Source: Stappia sp. TSB10P1A (GTDB lineage Bacteria; Pseudomonadota; Alphaproteobacteria; Rhizobiales; Stappiaceae). Taken from it: DNA of 47,163 nucleotides. Of this stretch, positions 26,433 to 34,694 are shown one piece after another (within the stretch, counting starts at the first letter, position 1; every line of letters starts with the position of its first letter). The stretch lies in NCBI RefSeq assembly GCF_900185725.1, contig NZ_FYAU01000030.1, positions 1-47,163 of the forward strand. The letters are read 5' to 3'. The notes below the pieces were generated by a model. The model searched no databases and was not told the DNA's origin. It saw only the letters and a list, made by a program, of their open reading frames with translations. The position numbers and the translations under genes were made by a program.

Positions 26433-27350
26433 ATGACCGACATGGCCAGCCGTTTCCGCGGCGTCTTCACCGCCCTCGTCACCCCGTTCCGCGACGGCGA
26501 GGTCGACCATGCCGCCTTCGCCGCGCTGGTGGAGCGCCAGCTCGCGGCGGGCGTCGCCGGCCTCGTGCCGGTCGGCACCACCGGCGAGGCGGCGACCCTG
26601 TCCGAGGCGGAGGCCGAGGACCTGATCGCCCGCACCGTCGCGCTGACCGCCGGCCGCGCCATGGTGCTGGCCGGCGCCGGAGCCAACGACACCCGCAAGA
26701 CCGTGGAGAAGGTGACGCGCGCCGAGGCCGCCGGGGCGGACGCGGTGCTCGTCGTCACGCCCTATTACAACAAGCCGACCCAGGCCGGCCTGCTCGCCCA
26801 TTACGGCGCCGTCGCCGAGGCGACCAGCCTGCCGATCGTGCTCTATTCGGTGCCCGGCCGCTGCGGCGTCGAGATCGCGCCGGAAACCTGCGCCCGGCTG
26901 GTCGAGCGCCACGCCAACATCGTCGCCATCAAGGAGGCCGGCGGCTCCTCCGCCCGCGTCACCCGGCTGCGCCAGGCCTGCGGCGACCGGCTGATCATCC
27001 ATTCCGGCGACGATGCCCTGACCCTGCCGTTCCTGTCGCTCGGCGCCGTCGGCGTCACGTCCGTCGTTTCCAATGTCGCCCCGCGCGAGATGGTGGAGAT
27101 GGTCAAGGCCTGGGAGGCGGGAGACACCGCCCGCGCGCTCGCCCTGCACGAGCTGGTCGCCGAGCTCGCCGACGGCCTCTTCATCGAGTCCAACCCCGGC
27201 CCGGTCAAGGCGGCGCTCGCCCTTGCCAATCTCGCCGGTCCGGAGCTGCGCCTGCCGATGGTGCCGGTGACGGATGCCAGCCGCGAGACCATCGCGGCGA
27301 TCCTCGGCCGCTTCGCCGATGCCGCCGCCAGCTTCCAAGAAATGCGCTAA
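26433..27350 (+). CDS. DapA-family aldolase/lyase
   Basis: A 305-aa TIM-barrel of the DHDPS/NAL family, which uses a Schiff-base lysine. GTTGE near residues 49-53, the tyrosine pair 111-112 in TPYYNKP, K167 in VAIKEAGG, and the carboxylate-binding arginine in SVPGRCG are all present, so the catalytic apparatus of dihydrodipicolinate synthase is intact. Families with this fold include DapA, hydroxyproline-pathway deaminases and sugar-acid aldolases. AAGGAGG lies 7 nt before the ATG. In this catabolic cluster it may run in the cleavage direction, giving pyruvate plus a semialdehyde (inference). Confidence 0.88.
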   Translation: MTDMASRFRGVFTALVTPFRDGEVDHAAFAALVERQLAAGVAGLVPVGTTGEAATLSEAEAEDLIARTVALTAGRAMVLAGAGANDTRKTVEKVTRAEAAGADAVLVVTPYYNKPTQAGLLAHYGAVAEATSLPIVLYSVPGRCGVEIAPETCARLVERHANIVAIKEAGGSSARVTRLRQACGDRLIIHSGDDALTLPFLSLGAVGVTSVVSNVAPREMVEMVKAWEAGDTARALALHELVAELADGLFIESNPGPVKAALALANLAGPELRLPMVPVTDASRETIAAILGRFADAAASFQEMR

Positions 27351-27477
27351 GCCGGCGCCCTTGCTTTGCATTGCGGCGCCCGCGCGCCGCATAGGACACT
27401 GCCTCAAGCCATGGACAGGAGCGGCCGCGATGCGGCGTGATCGTCCACACGAACAAGAAACCAGAGGACCCGAGACA

Positions 27478-27531
27478 ATGACAGCGACGCGACAGGCCCC
27501 GCGCCGTCCCGGCAGGGAGGCGCAGCCGTGA
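27478..27531 (+). CDS. Possible 17-codon leader peptide before the permease gene
   Basis: An ATG at 27478 opens a frame for a 17-residue, arginine- and proline-rich peptide whose TGA overlaps the GTG start of the permease (GTGA at 27528-27531). GAGG lies about 10 nt upstream. It could couple translation to the permease. It may also be chance in GC-rich DNA. Confidence 0.25.
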   Translation: MTATRQAPRRPGREAQP

Positions 27532-28193
27532 CCTATACCTGGGATTTCCACTCGGTCTGGCAGTACCGCGACCTCTTCATGTGGGGCCTGTGGATCAGTG
27601 TGGTCTACACGGTCGGCTCGATTGTCTTCGGCGTGCTGATCGGCTTCCTCACCTGCTCGATGCGCCTGTCGGGCTGGCGCATGCTCAGCTTCATCGCCCG
27701 CGTCTATCAGGAGATCTTCCGCACCACGCCGCTGCTGGTGCAGCTCCTGTGGTTCTACTACGCCTTCCCGCTGCTGGTCGGTGGCAACATCGACAACCGC
27801 GTCGCGGCGATGCTGACCCTGTCGCTCTATGTCGGCGCCTTCTACGCCGAGATCTTCCGGGGCGGCATCGTCTCCATCGACAAGGGCCAGCGCGAGGCGG
27901 CCGCCGCCATCGGCATGAGCCCCTGGCAGGCGATGCATCGCATCATCCTGCCGCAGGCGTTCAAGCGCATGCTGCCGTCCTTCATCAACCAGTCGGTGAT
28001 CCAGTTCAAGAACACCTCGCTGGTCTCGGTCATCTCCGTCGCCGACCTCGCCTATATGGCGGCCGTCGTCAACGGCCAGACCTACCGCCCGCTGGAATCC
28101 TACACCGTCATGGCCGTGCTCTACATCGCCATGCTCCTGCCCATGACGCAGATCGCCGACTGGGTGGAAAAGCGCCTGCGCGTCAGCGACTGA
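27528..28193 (+). CDS. Polar amino-acid ABC transporter permease
   Basis: A 221-aa inner-membrane permease of the His/Glu/Gln/Arg (HisMQ/GlnP) type with about five membrane segments. The EAA loop ([29 protein letters not shown]) near residues 122-150 is complete, and [22 protein letters not shown] is the family-specific segment. The start is GTG at 27528 with GGGAGG 7 nt upstream. Only one permease gene is present, so the channel is probably a homodimer. It pairs with the next ATPase and with the binding protein at 19.2-20.1 kb. Confidence 0.92.
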   Translation: MTYTWDFHSVWQYRDLFMWGLWISVVYTVGSIVFGVLIGFLTCSMRLSGWRMLSFIARVYQEIFRTTPLLVQLLWFYYAFPLLVGGNIDNRVAAMLTLSLYVGAFYAEIFRGGIVSIDKGQREAAAAIGMSPWQAMHRIILPQAFKRMLPSFINQSVIQFKNTSLVSVISVADLAYMAAVVNGQTYRPLESYTVMAVLYIAMLLPMTQIADWVEKRLRVSD

Positions 28194-28203
28194 GGAGATC
28201 CAG

Positions 28204-28983
28204 ATGACCGCCACATCCCTGTCCGCCGCGCCCGCCCCCGTCATCGAGGCCATCGGCCTGCGCAAGACCTTCGGCCATCACGAGGTGCTGAAAGGTCTCG
28301 ACCTCGGCCTTGCGCGCGGCGAGGTCGTCGCCCTGATCGGCCCGTCGGGCTCGGGCAAGTCCACCTTCATCCGCTGCCTCAACCGGATGGAGGCCCCGAC
28401 CGGCGGCGAGATCCGCTTCCGCCAGAAGCGGGTGCGCGACGGCTTCCGCGATCGCGGCGAGGACCTCGGCATCGGCACGCTGCGCCGCCATGTCGGCATG
28501 GTGTTCCAGCACTTCAACCTCTTTCCGCACAAGACCGTGCTGCAGAACGTCACCGAGGGTCCGGTGATCGTCTGCAAGCGGCCGCGCCGCGAGGCGGAAG
28601 AGGAGGCGATGGCGCTGCTCGAACAGGTCGGGCTCGCCGAGAAGCACTCGGCCTATCCCAATCACCTGTCCGGCGGCCAGAAGCAGCGCGTCGCCATCGC
28701 CCGCGCCCTCGCCATGCGCCCGGAAGTCCTGCTGCTCGACGAGGTGACCAGCGCCCTCGACCCGGAACTGGTCGGCGAGGTGCTCGCCGTCATCCGCGCC
28801 CTTGCCGAGGCCGGCATGACCATGGCCATCGTCACCCACGAGATGGCCTTCGCCGCCGAGGTGGCAAGCCGCGTCCTGTTCCTCGATCAGGGCGTCATCG
28901 CCGCCGAGGGCAGCCCGGCCGAGGTCATCCTCGAACCGACGAACCCGCGCCTGCAGGCCTTCGTCGCCAGGTTCAAGGGCTAG
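28204..28983 (+). CDS. Polar amino-acid ABC transporter ATPase (GlnQ-like)
   Basis: A 259-aa cytoplasmic ATPase. Walker A is GPSGSGKST near residues 47-55, the Q-loop [10 protein letters not shown] is at about 102-111, the signature LSGGQKQR near 158-165, and Walker [15 protein letters not shown] near 178-191, followed by the H-loop (IVTHEM). The Walker B glutamate is kept. It energises uptake with the preceding permease. The saccharopine-dehydrogenase-like gene starts 3 bp after its stop, so all three genes belong to one operon. Confidence 0.94.
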   Translation: MTATSLSAAPAPVIEAIGLRKTFGHHEVLKGLDLGLARGEVVALIGPSGSGKSTFIRCLNRMEAPTGGEIRFRQKRVRDGFRDRGEDLGIGTLRRHVGMVFQHFNLFPHKTVLQNVTEGPVIVCKRPRREAEEEAMALLEQVGLAEKHSAYPNHLSGGQKQRVAIARALAMRPEVLLLDEVTSALDPELVGEVLAVIRALAEAGMTMAIVTHEMAFAAEVASRVLFLDQGVIAAEGSPAEVILEPTNPRLQAFVARFKG

Positions 28984-28986
28984 CAA

Positions 28987-30063
28987 ATGTCGCAGGTCAA
29001 GCTCACCCTGTTCGGCGCCGGCCATGTCGGCACGGCGCTTGCCACCGTCCTTGCCGGCCATGGCCGCTTCGCCGTGCAGGTGGTCGACGGGTCCGACGAC
29101 GCGCTCGACCGGCTGCAGGGCCTCGGCCTGCCGCTGACCCTGCGCCATCTCGCCCCCGGCGAGGAGGCGCACCGCCTGATCGAGGGGCAGGACATCGTCG
29201 TCGCGGCGGTGCCGGACCAGGCCGTCGCCCGCGTCGCCGAGGCGGCCCTGCTGGTGAAGGCGCATTATCTCGACTTCATCCCGACGCCCCGGGCCGCGCG
29301 CCACAGCCTCGACGCCCTTGCCGGCCACCGCGCGGTGCTTACCGGCTGCGGCGTGTCGCCGGGGCTGATCGGCGTGCTCGCCTGCGGCCTGCTCAAGGAC
29401 TTCGCGCCGGTCTCCGATCTCGTCATCCGGGTCGGTGCCATCCCGCGCCATCCCACCAACCGGCTCGGCTACGGCCAGATCTGGAATGTCGACGGGTTGA
29501 TCGAGGAATACACCCGCCCGAGCGCCGCCATCCGCGACGGCGCCGCGGTCGAACTGACGCCGCTGGAGGAGTATGAGCGCCTCACCTTCGACGGCATCGG
29601 CTACGAGGCGTTCGTCACCGCCGGCGGGCTTGCCGATCTCGACGCGCTCGCCGGCTTCACCCCGCGCAACGTCACGGTGAAGACCCTGCGCTATCCGGGC
29701 CATCTCGATTACATGCGCTTCCTGCTTGACGATCTCGGCCTGCGCCATCGCCGCGACCTGCTGCGCACGCTGCTGTCCAACGGCCTGCCGCTGATCGAGG
29801 ACGACGTGCTGCATGTGGTCCTCACCGCGCGCGGCCAGCGTGGCCGCCAGCAGGCAGAGCGCACGCTGCGCTACCGCTTCGCGCCCAATGCCGCCTACGG
29901 GCCGTTCAACGCGCTGACCTCGGTCGCCACCGGCTATGCCGCCAGCCTGCTGACGCTGCTCGCCGACGGCGCCCTGCCGGACCGTGGCCGGATCGCGCCG
30001 CACCATCTCGATGCCGCCCGCCTGCTCGACAGCCCCTTCATCGCGCCGCTGCGGCGGGATTAG
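28987..30063 (+). CDS. Saccharopine-dehydrogenase-like NAD(P)-binding oxidoreductase
   Basis: A 358-aa protein of the saccharopine dehydrogenase/Lys9 superfamily, which also contains bacterial lysine 6-dehydrogenases and opine-type reductases. GAGHVG at about residues 10-15 is the Rossmann motif. The middle (GQIWNVDGLIEEYTRPSAAIRDG; ELTPLEEYE; GYEAFVTAGGLADL) matches the substrate domain of the lysine-dehydrogenase group. It is the last gene of the catabolic cluster. It could form or remove the terminal amino or imino group of a lysine-like compound. Its 3' end overlaps the convergent gene at 30060 by 4 bp. Confidence 0.82.
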   Translation: MSQVKLTLFGAGHVGTALATVLAGHGRFAVQVVDGSDDALDRLQGLGLPLTLRHLAPGEEAHRLIEGQDIVVAAVPDQAVARVAEAALLVKAHYLDFIPTPRAARHSLDALAGHRAVLTGCGVSPGLIGVLACGLLKDFAPVSDLVIRVGAIPRHPTNRLGYGQIWNVDGLIEEYTRPSAAIRDGAAVELTPLEEYERLTFDGIGYEAFVTAGGLADLDALAGFTPRNVTVKTLRYPGHLDYMRFLLDDLGLRHRRDLLRTLLSNGLPLIEDDVLHVVLTARGQRGRQQAERTLRYRFAPNAAYGPFNALTSVATGYAASLLTLLADGALPDRGRIAPHHLDAARLLDSPFIAPLRRD

Positions 30064-30293
30064 GGACGGGCCTCTCTGGTCGCTGCCGCTGTGCCGTCCC
30101 GCCGTGCGAGCCACGGCTGGGCGAACAGCCACAGGCCCGTCAGCATCAGGGGGATCAGCGGCACCAGCGCCAGCACCCCCACCCAGACGGAGGCCGTGCC
30201 GGCAAGGTTCGTGGCGATATTGGCGAGGACCGCCAGGGTAAAGGCGAGCGACAGCCAGCGGTGGGTCTGTCGGATCCATCCGTTTCGGGTCAT
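30060..30293 (-). CDS. Small two-helix membrane protein
   Basis: A 77-aa protein starting MTRNGWIRQTHRWLSL, followed by two hydrophobic helices (about residues 15-35 and 38-58) and a charged tail. The N-terminus resembles the first helix of PepSY_TM proteins (xRxxHRWxxL), but the domain is not complete. It is the last gene of the ArsR-SRPBCC operon, 52 bp downstream of the SRPBCC gene. Its stop codon overlaps the stop of the convergent saccharopine-dehydrogenase-like gene. No function can be assigned. Confidence 0.7.
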   Translation of the reverse strand: MTRNGWIRQTHRWLSLAFTLAVLANIATNLAGTASVWVGVLALVPLIPLMLTGLWLFAQPWLARRDGTAAATREARP

Positions 30294-30345
30294 GACAAGT
30301 TCCAGGTTTGGGGGGACGGTGTGGTTCAGGTCGCGGTGGAGCCGG

Positions 30346-30756
30346 TCACTCCATGCGCGCCAGCACCTCTTCCAGCGCATCGAGGAAATGCGGCCAGCCG
30401 GCCTTGGCGCCGCCATAGTAGCGCGGCTGGTCGCGGCGGAAGCCGGTCTGCTCCATCCGCAGCCGCGTTCCCCCGCGCGTCGGGGTCAGCGTCCAGGTGA
30501 CGATGCTCTTGAGATCATGGTCGCCCCAGCTATAGGCGAGCAGGAGCGGCGGCTCGATGTCCAGCACCTCGCAATCGACCGAGCCCCAGTCGGCGCGAAA
30601 GCCGAAGCGATGGCCGATGGCCGGGCGGAAGTCGCCCTTCATCAGCCACTCCTCGATCAGATGCGGCTCGGTCAAGGCCCGCCAGATCCGCTCCGGCGGG
30701 TGGGCGATATCGCGTTCGACGACGACCGACAGCGTGTCTTCATGGGTATCCGTCAC
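30346..30756 (-). CDS. SRPBCC/AHSA1-domain protein
   Basis: A 136-aa START/Bet v 1-like (AHSA1) domain protein. VERDIAHPPERIWRALTEPHLIEEWL near residues 13-38 and the closing helix GWPHFLDALEEVLARM are family hallmarks. The start is GTG at 30756, and the stop of the ArsR gene overlaps it (GTGA). ArsR-SRPBCC pairs are widespread in proteobacteria; the ligand and role of the SRPBCC member are usually unknown, though stress and metabolite binding are proposed. Confidence 0.9.
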   Translation of the reverse strand: MTDTHEDTLSVVVERDIAHPPERIWRALTEPHLIEEWLMKGDFRPAIGHRFGFRADWGSVDCEVLDIEPPLLLAYSWGDHDLKSIVTWTLTPTRGGTRLRMEQTGFRRDQPRYYGGAKAGWPHFLDALEEVLARME

Positions 30757-31145
30757 TGATCCATCCTTCCAAGCAGGTCTTCAAGGGCGTCGAAGCGGGC
30801 TTCCCAGAAGCCGGTCATCCGCCGCGTCCAGTCGGCCAGCGGAGCGAGGGCCGAGACATCGGCGCTGTAGTGGGTCTGCCGCCCCGCCTGCCGGTCGCGC
30901 ACCAGCCCGGCCTGTTTCAGCACCGCAAGATGCTTGGAAACCGCCGGCTGCGACACGCCGGCCTGCGCCGTCAGCGCGCCGACGCTCTGCTCGCCGTCGC
31001 GGCACAGCCGTTCGAAGATCGCCCGCCGCGTCGGATCGGCGAGCGAGCGAAAGAGGGCGTCTTGGCCAATGTCTTGGCCAGTGTCTGGGCCAATGTCTGG
31101 GCCAGTGACTTGTGCAGTGTCTTCGGCGTGCGGCATGAAACCCAT
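30753..31145 (-). CDS. ArsR-family transcriptional regulator with a repeat-encoded N-terminal tail
   Basis: A 130-aa winged-helix repressor. ALFRSLADPTRRAIFERL and the recognition region VSQPAVSKHLAVLKQAGLV are the ArsR core. No metal-binding cysteines are seen, so it is of the metal-independent type found next to SRPBCC genes. The first 25 residues are a low-complexity string (DTGQ/DIGP-type repeats) encoded by five 12-bp tandem units. The start could be ATG at 31145 or 31136; neither has a clear Shine-Dalgarno. An inverted repeat of the ArsR operator type lies 26 bp upstream. Confidence 0.9.
   Translation of the reverse strand: MGFMPHAEDTAQVTGPDIGPDTGQDIGQDALFRSLADPTRRAIFERLCRDGEQSVGALTAQAGVSQPAVSKHLAVLKQAGLVRDRQAGRQTHYSADVSALAPLADWTRRMTGFWEARFDALEDLLGRMDQ
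31061..31120. repeat. Five 12-bp tandem units in the ArsR coding sequence
   Basis: Units of the form CTTGGCCAATGT begin at 31061, 31073, 31085, 31097 and 31109, with 1-3 differences per unit. They stay in frame and encode a four-residue peptide repeat in the N-terminal tail of the ArsR protein. Confidence 0.85.
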
Positions 31146-31186
31146 AACTCCATGGCTATGGGTTTATCTCATAACCGAATGGTTAT
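31141..31186. promoter_or_regulatory. ArsR-type operator region
   Basis: ATAACC (31171-31176) and GGTTAT (31181-31186) flank GAAT, a palindrome of the ArsR operator class. CCCATA (31141-31146) and TATGGG (31157-31162) form a second inverted repeat overlapping the start of the ArsR gene. Autoregulation is likely. Confidence 0.65.
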
Positions 31187-31193
31187 TGATCCG

Positions 31194-31781
31194 TCAAGGC
31201 CGCTCCGACCGGACCGCGTGGACGCGCGCCCCGCGCGGCGACAGGCGATAGCCGACCGCCAGGCTCTCGGTCAGCCCGAGCTCCTTGAGCCGGCGCACGC
31301 GGGTCTTGAAGGCGAGCTTGTCCAGGCCCATCGCGGCGGCAAGTTCCGCCGCCGGGCGCTCCGGGTTGCGGGCGATCAGATCCAGGATCCGCCCGGTCCA
31401 GGGTCCCTCGCGTGCCCGCCCGTCCATGGCATCGAGCCGCCCGGCGATCTCCGCCAGCGCCTGCGGGTCGAGGCCGGCCTCTTCGCGCAGCCCGGCGCGC
31501 GGGTCCTCGCCGCCCCAGGACACCTCGATCCGCTCCAGCGTCCCCGGCCTGCCGCCATCCAGCCAGTCGCGCAGCGCCGCCGCATCCGGGAAGCCGGCCG
31601 CGCGGGCGTCGTCGTCGGTCACAGCACCCGCCTCGACCGGCGAGATGTCGCCGATGGCAAGGACGCCGATCGCTGTGCGCAGGGTTCCGCCGGGCTTGAC
31701 CGTGCGGCGCCTCCAGCGGCGGAACTGCAGGCTGATCCGCCCTGCCCTGATCCCCTCCAGCACCTCGCCTCTCAGCAGCAT
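31194..31781 (-). CDS. ASCH-like domain protein with a C-terminal winged helix
   Basis: A 195-aa protein. The N-terminal half (MLLRGEVLEGIRAGRISLQFRRWRR, then KPGGTLRTAIGVLAI) is the ASCH/PUA-like RNA-binding pattern. The C-terminal 60 residues (ERPAAELAAAMGLDKLAFKTRVRRLKELGL) form a winged helix-turn-helix. The combination suggests a nucleic-acid-binding regulator, but no substrate is known. GGGAGG lies 6 nt before the ATG. It is on the same strand as the ATPase gene upstream and ends 8 bp from the ArsR operator, so it could read through toward the ArsR operon. Confidence 0.7.
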   Translation of the reverse strand: MLLRGEVLEGIRAGRISLQFRRWRRRTVKPGGTLRTAIGVLAIGDISPVEAGAVTDDDARAAGFPDAAALRDWLDGGRPGTLERIEVSWGGEDPRAGLREEAGLDPQALAEIAGRLDAMDGRAREGPWTGRILDLIARNPERPAAELAAAMGLDKLAFKTRVRRLKELGLTESLAVGYRLSPRGARVHAVRSERP

Positions 31782-31866
31782 TGCGCGCCTCCCTCCCGTG
31801 TCGTGCCCGCCTGCTCCATTGTCATGCCGCCCGCCCGGCCGCCGCCCCCGTCGTCCCCCGTCCCTG

Positions 31867-34599
31867 TCAGTGCTCGCCGTCGCCGTTGCGGCGGAACACC
31901 AGCCGCAACTGCTTCTCGATCTCGATCAGCGCGAAGAACGCCACGCCCACCATCACGATCAGCACGCCGTCGAAGAACGGCACCGCCGCCGTGCCGAACA
32001 CGATCTGCAGCGTCGGCACATAGGTGATGGCGAACTGCGCCAGCGTCACGATGATGACGCAGGCCCAGACGATCGGCGTGCCCTGCACCGCCTTCCAGGT
32101 CAGCGAGGTGCCGTAGATGTTGCGGATGAAGAACAGGTGGAAGATCTCCAGCACCACCAGCGTGTTGACCGCCATGGTGCGGGCGACATCCTGCGAGTAT
32201 CCCCGGTCGATGGCGTAGAAATAGATGCCGAAGACCCCGGCCAGGATCAGCGCCGACACCATGACGATGTGCCAGAGCAGCGCCCCGCCCAGGATCGGCT
32301 GGCGGCGCGGGCGCGGTTCGCGGCGCATCGTGCCGTCCTCCGTCGGCTCGAAGGCCAGCGAGATGCCCAGCGTCACGGCGGTGATCAGGTTGACCCACAG
32401 GATCTGCACGGCGGTGATCGGCAGCGCCATGCCGAGCAGCAGCGCCAGGGCGACGGTCATCGATTCGCCGCCGCTGGTCGGCAGGGTCCAGCTCAGCACC
32501 TTCTTGATGTTGTCGTAGACGGTGCGGCCCTCGCGCACGGCGGCGGCGATCGAGGCGAAATTGTCGTCGGCGAGCACCAGGTCGGCCGCCTCCTTCGCCG
32601 CCTCGCTGCCCTTGCGGCCCATGGCGATGCCGGCATCCGCGCGCTTCAAGGCCGGCGCGTCGTTGACGCCGTCGCCGGTCATCGCGACGGTCAGGCCATG
32701 CGCCTGCAGCGCCGTCACCAGCCGCAGCTTGTGCTCCGGACTGGTGCGGGCGAAGATGTCGGTCTCCACCACCTGCGCCGAAAGCTCCGCATCGTCCATG
32801 GCGTCGAGATCGTTGCCGGTCAGCACCTTGTCGGGGTTCTTCAGGCCGATCTGCCGGCCGATGGCCGCCGCCGTGCCGGCATGGTCGCCGGTGATCATCT
32901 TCACCCGGATGCCGGCGCCGTGGCATTCGGCCACGGCGACCACCGCCTCGGGGCGCGGCGGGTCGATCAGCCCGACAAGGCCGAGGATGATGAGGCGGCC
33001 GGCCAGGTCCTCCTTGCGCAGCACGGCCGGATCGCCGGAGGGCTGCCAGGCGTCGTCGACGGTGGCAAGCGCCAGCACCCGCTGGCCGCGGCCGGCGATC
33101 GCGTCCATCTCGCGGGTCCAGAAGTCCTTGTCGAGCGGCTCGATCCCCCCTTCCGGGGTGCGCTGGCCGGCGCACATCGCCAGCACCTGCTCCGGCGCGC
33201 CCTTGACGTGAAGGTCCGTGTGGCCGTCCGGGCTGCGATGGCGCACCGCCATGTAGCGATGGGCGGCGTCGAAGGGGATCTCCGACAGCCGCGCATGATC
33301 GCCATAGGGCTCGTGGCCGTCGCCGGAGATCTTGGCGGCGAGCGCCTTCAGCGCCCCTTCCATCGGATCGCCCTCGGTGCGCCAGCCCTCCTCGTGCGGA
33401 TGCAGCGCCGCGTCGTTGCACAGGGCGGCCGCCCGCGCGATTTCCGCGAGCACACCATGCTCGCCGGCCGTGACGTCCCGGTCGTCGAGCCGGATCGTCC
33501 CCTCCGGCGAGTAGCCTTCGCCGGTGACGGCGAACAGGTGGCGCGAGGTGGCGACGGTCGCCGCCAGCATCTCGTTGCGGGTCAGCGTGCCGGTCTTGTC
33601 GGAGCAGATCACCGAGACCGAGCCCAGCGTCTCGATCGCCGGCAGCCGGCGGACGATGGCGTTGCGCCTCGCCATCGCCTGCACGCCGACGGCGAGCGTG
33701 ATCGTCAGGACGGCCGGCAGGCCTTCCGGAATGGCCGCGACGGCGAGGCCCACCACGGCCATGAACAGCTCGTCGAACGGCATGTGGATGACATAATAGC
33801 CCCAGGCGAGCACCAGGCCGGCGACCAGCAGGATCAGCAGGGTCAGCCAGCGGGCGAAGCCGTCGAGCTGGTGGACCAGCGGCGTCGTCAGGGTCTCGAC
33901 CGACGACAGCAACCCGCTGATGCGGCCGATCTGGGTGGCCGGGCCGGTGGCGACGGCAACACCGCGGCCAGTGCCGGCGGTGACCAGCGTGCCGCTATAG
34001 GCCATGCCGTGCCGGTCGCCGAGCGGCGCGTCGGCGGCCGTGGCCTGCGTCTCCTTTTCGGACGGGACGGATTCGCCGGTCAGCAGCGCCTCGTCGATCC
34101 GCAGGCCCGCCGCCTCCAGCAGGCGCATGTCGGCCGGCACCCGCTCGCCGGGCTCCAGCAGCACGATGTCGCCGGGCACGATCTGGCTCGCCATGATCCC
34201 CTGCCGCCGGCCGTCGCGCACAACCGAACTGTGCGGCGCCAGCATGTCGCGGATCGCGTCCATCGCCTGCTCGGCCCGCCCCTCCTGGATGAAGCCGATG
34301 ATTGCGTTGACGATGACCACCGCCAGGATGACGCCGGTATCGATGTAATGCTCCATCAGCGCGGTGATCGCGGCGGCGGCGATCAGCACATAGATCAGCA
34401 GGTTGTGGAACTGGCTGAGGAAGCGCACCAGCGGCCCGCGGCGCGGCGCTGCCGGCAGCCGGTTTTCCCCGTATCTGGCGAGCCGCTCGGCGACCTCGCT
34501 CGCCGACAGGCCGGCCGGCGTGGTGTCGAGGGCGGCAAGGACGGTGCCGGCATCGCGGGCATGGGCCTCGGCGATGTCTTGGTCGCGATCACTGCTCAT
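31867..34599 (-). CDS. P-type cation-transporting ATPase (type II)
   Basis: A 910-aa inner-membrane P-type ATPase with about ten membrane helices. The actuator motif LTGESVP, the phosphorylation motif CSDKTGTLT (Asp334), VKGAPE of the nucleotide domain and MTGDGVNDAPAL of the hinge are all intact. Helix 4 reads AAIPEGLPAVL. In helix 6 the stretch QILWVNLITAVTLG has Ala741 where Ca2+-ATPases have a ligand aspartate, so a classical Ca2+ pump is doubtful. The ion could be Na+, K+, H+ or another cation. The start at 34599 gives the standard cytosolic N-terminus; an upstream in-frame ATG at 34695 falls at the edge of the MITE-like element and is rejected. Confidence 0.92.
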   Translation of the reverse strand: MSSDRDQDIAEAHARDAGTVLAALDTTPAGLSASEVAERLARYGENRLPAAPRRGPLVRFLSQFHNLLIYVLIAAAAITALMEHYIDTGVILAVVIVNAIIGFIQEGRAEQAMDAIRDMLAPHSSVVRDGRRQGIMASQIVPGDIVLLEPGERVPADMRLLEAAGLRIDEALLTGESVPSEKETQATAADAPLGDRHGMAYSGTLVTAGTGRGVAVATGPATQIGRISGLLSSVETLTTPLVHQLDGFARWLTLLILLVAGLVLAWGYYVIHMPFDELFMAVVGLAVAAIPEGLPAVLTITLAVGVQAMARRNAIVRRLPAIETLGSVSVICSDKTGTLTRNEMLAATVATSRHLFAVTGEGYSPEGTIRLDDRDVTAGEHGVLAEIARAAALCNDAALHPHEEGWRTEGDPMEGALKALAAKISGDGHEPYGDHARLSEIPFDAAHRYMAVRHRSPDGHTDLHVKGAPEQVLAMCAGQRTPEGGIEPLDKDFWTREMDAIAGRGQRVLALATVDDAWQPSGDPAVLRKEDLAGRLIILGLVGLIDPPRPEAVVAVAECHGAGIRVKMITGDHAGTAAAIGRQIGLKNPDKVLTGNDLDAMDDAELSAQVVETDIFARTSPEHKLRLVTALQAHGLTVAMTGDGVNDAPALKRADAGIAMGRKGSEAAKEAADLVLADDNFASIAAAVREGRTVYDNIKKVLSWTLPTSGGESMTVALALLLGMALPITAVQILWVNLITAVTLGISLAFEPTEDGTMRREPRPRRQPILGGALLWHIVMVSALILAGVFGIYFYAIDRGYSQDVARTMAVNTLVVLEIFHLFFIRNIYGTSLTWKAVQGTPIVWACVIIVTLAQFAITYVPTLQIVFGTAAVPFFDGVLIVMVGVAFFALIEIEKQLRLVFRRNGDGEH

Positions 34600-34694
34600 G
34601 GGCGTTGGTCCGTGGTCTCTGGAGGGGGCGGAGGCCCGGGAAAGGTCCGGCCGAATTTGGGTCAGAGCGCCGGCAAGGCCTAGTCCGGAAAACA

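Noticed and set aside
26403-30279. Long minus-strand frames opposite the DapA-like, permease, ATPase and saccharopine-dehydrogenase-like genes
   Set aside because: Shadow frames; the plus-strand products show intact catalytic motifs and overlapping start/stop coupling.
31285-34683. A plus-strand open frame of 1132 codons opposite the P-type ATPase
   Set aside because: Entirely antisense to a well-supported gene; composition is typical of a shadow frame in high-GC DNA.
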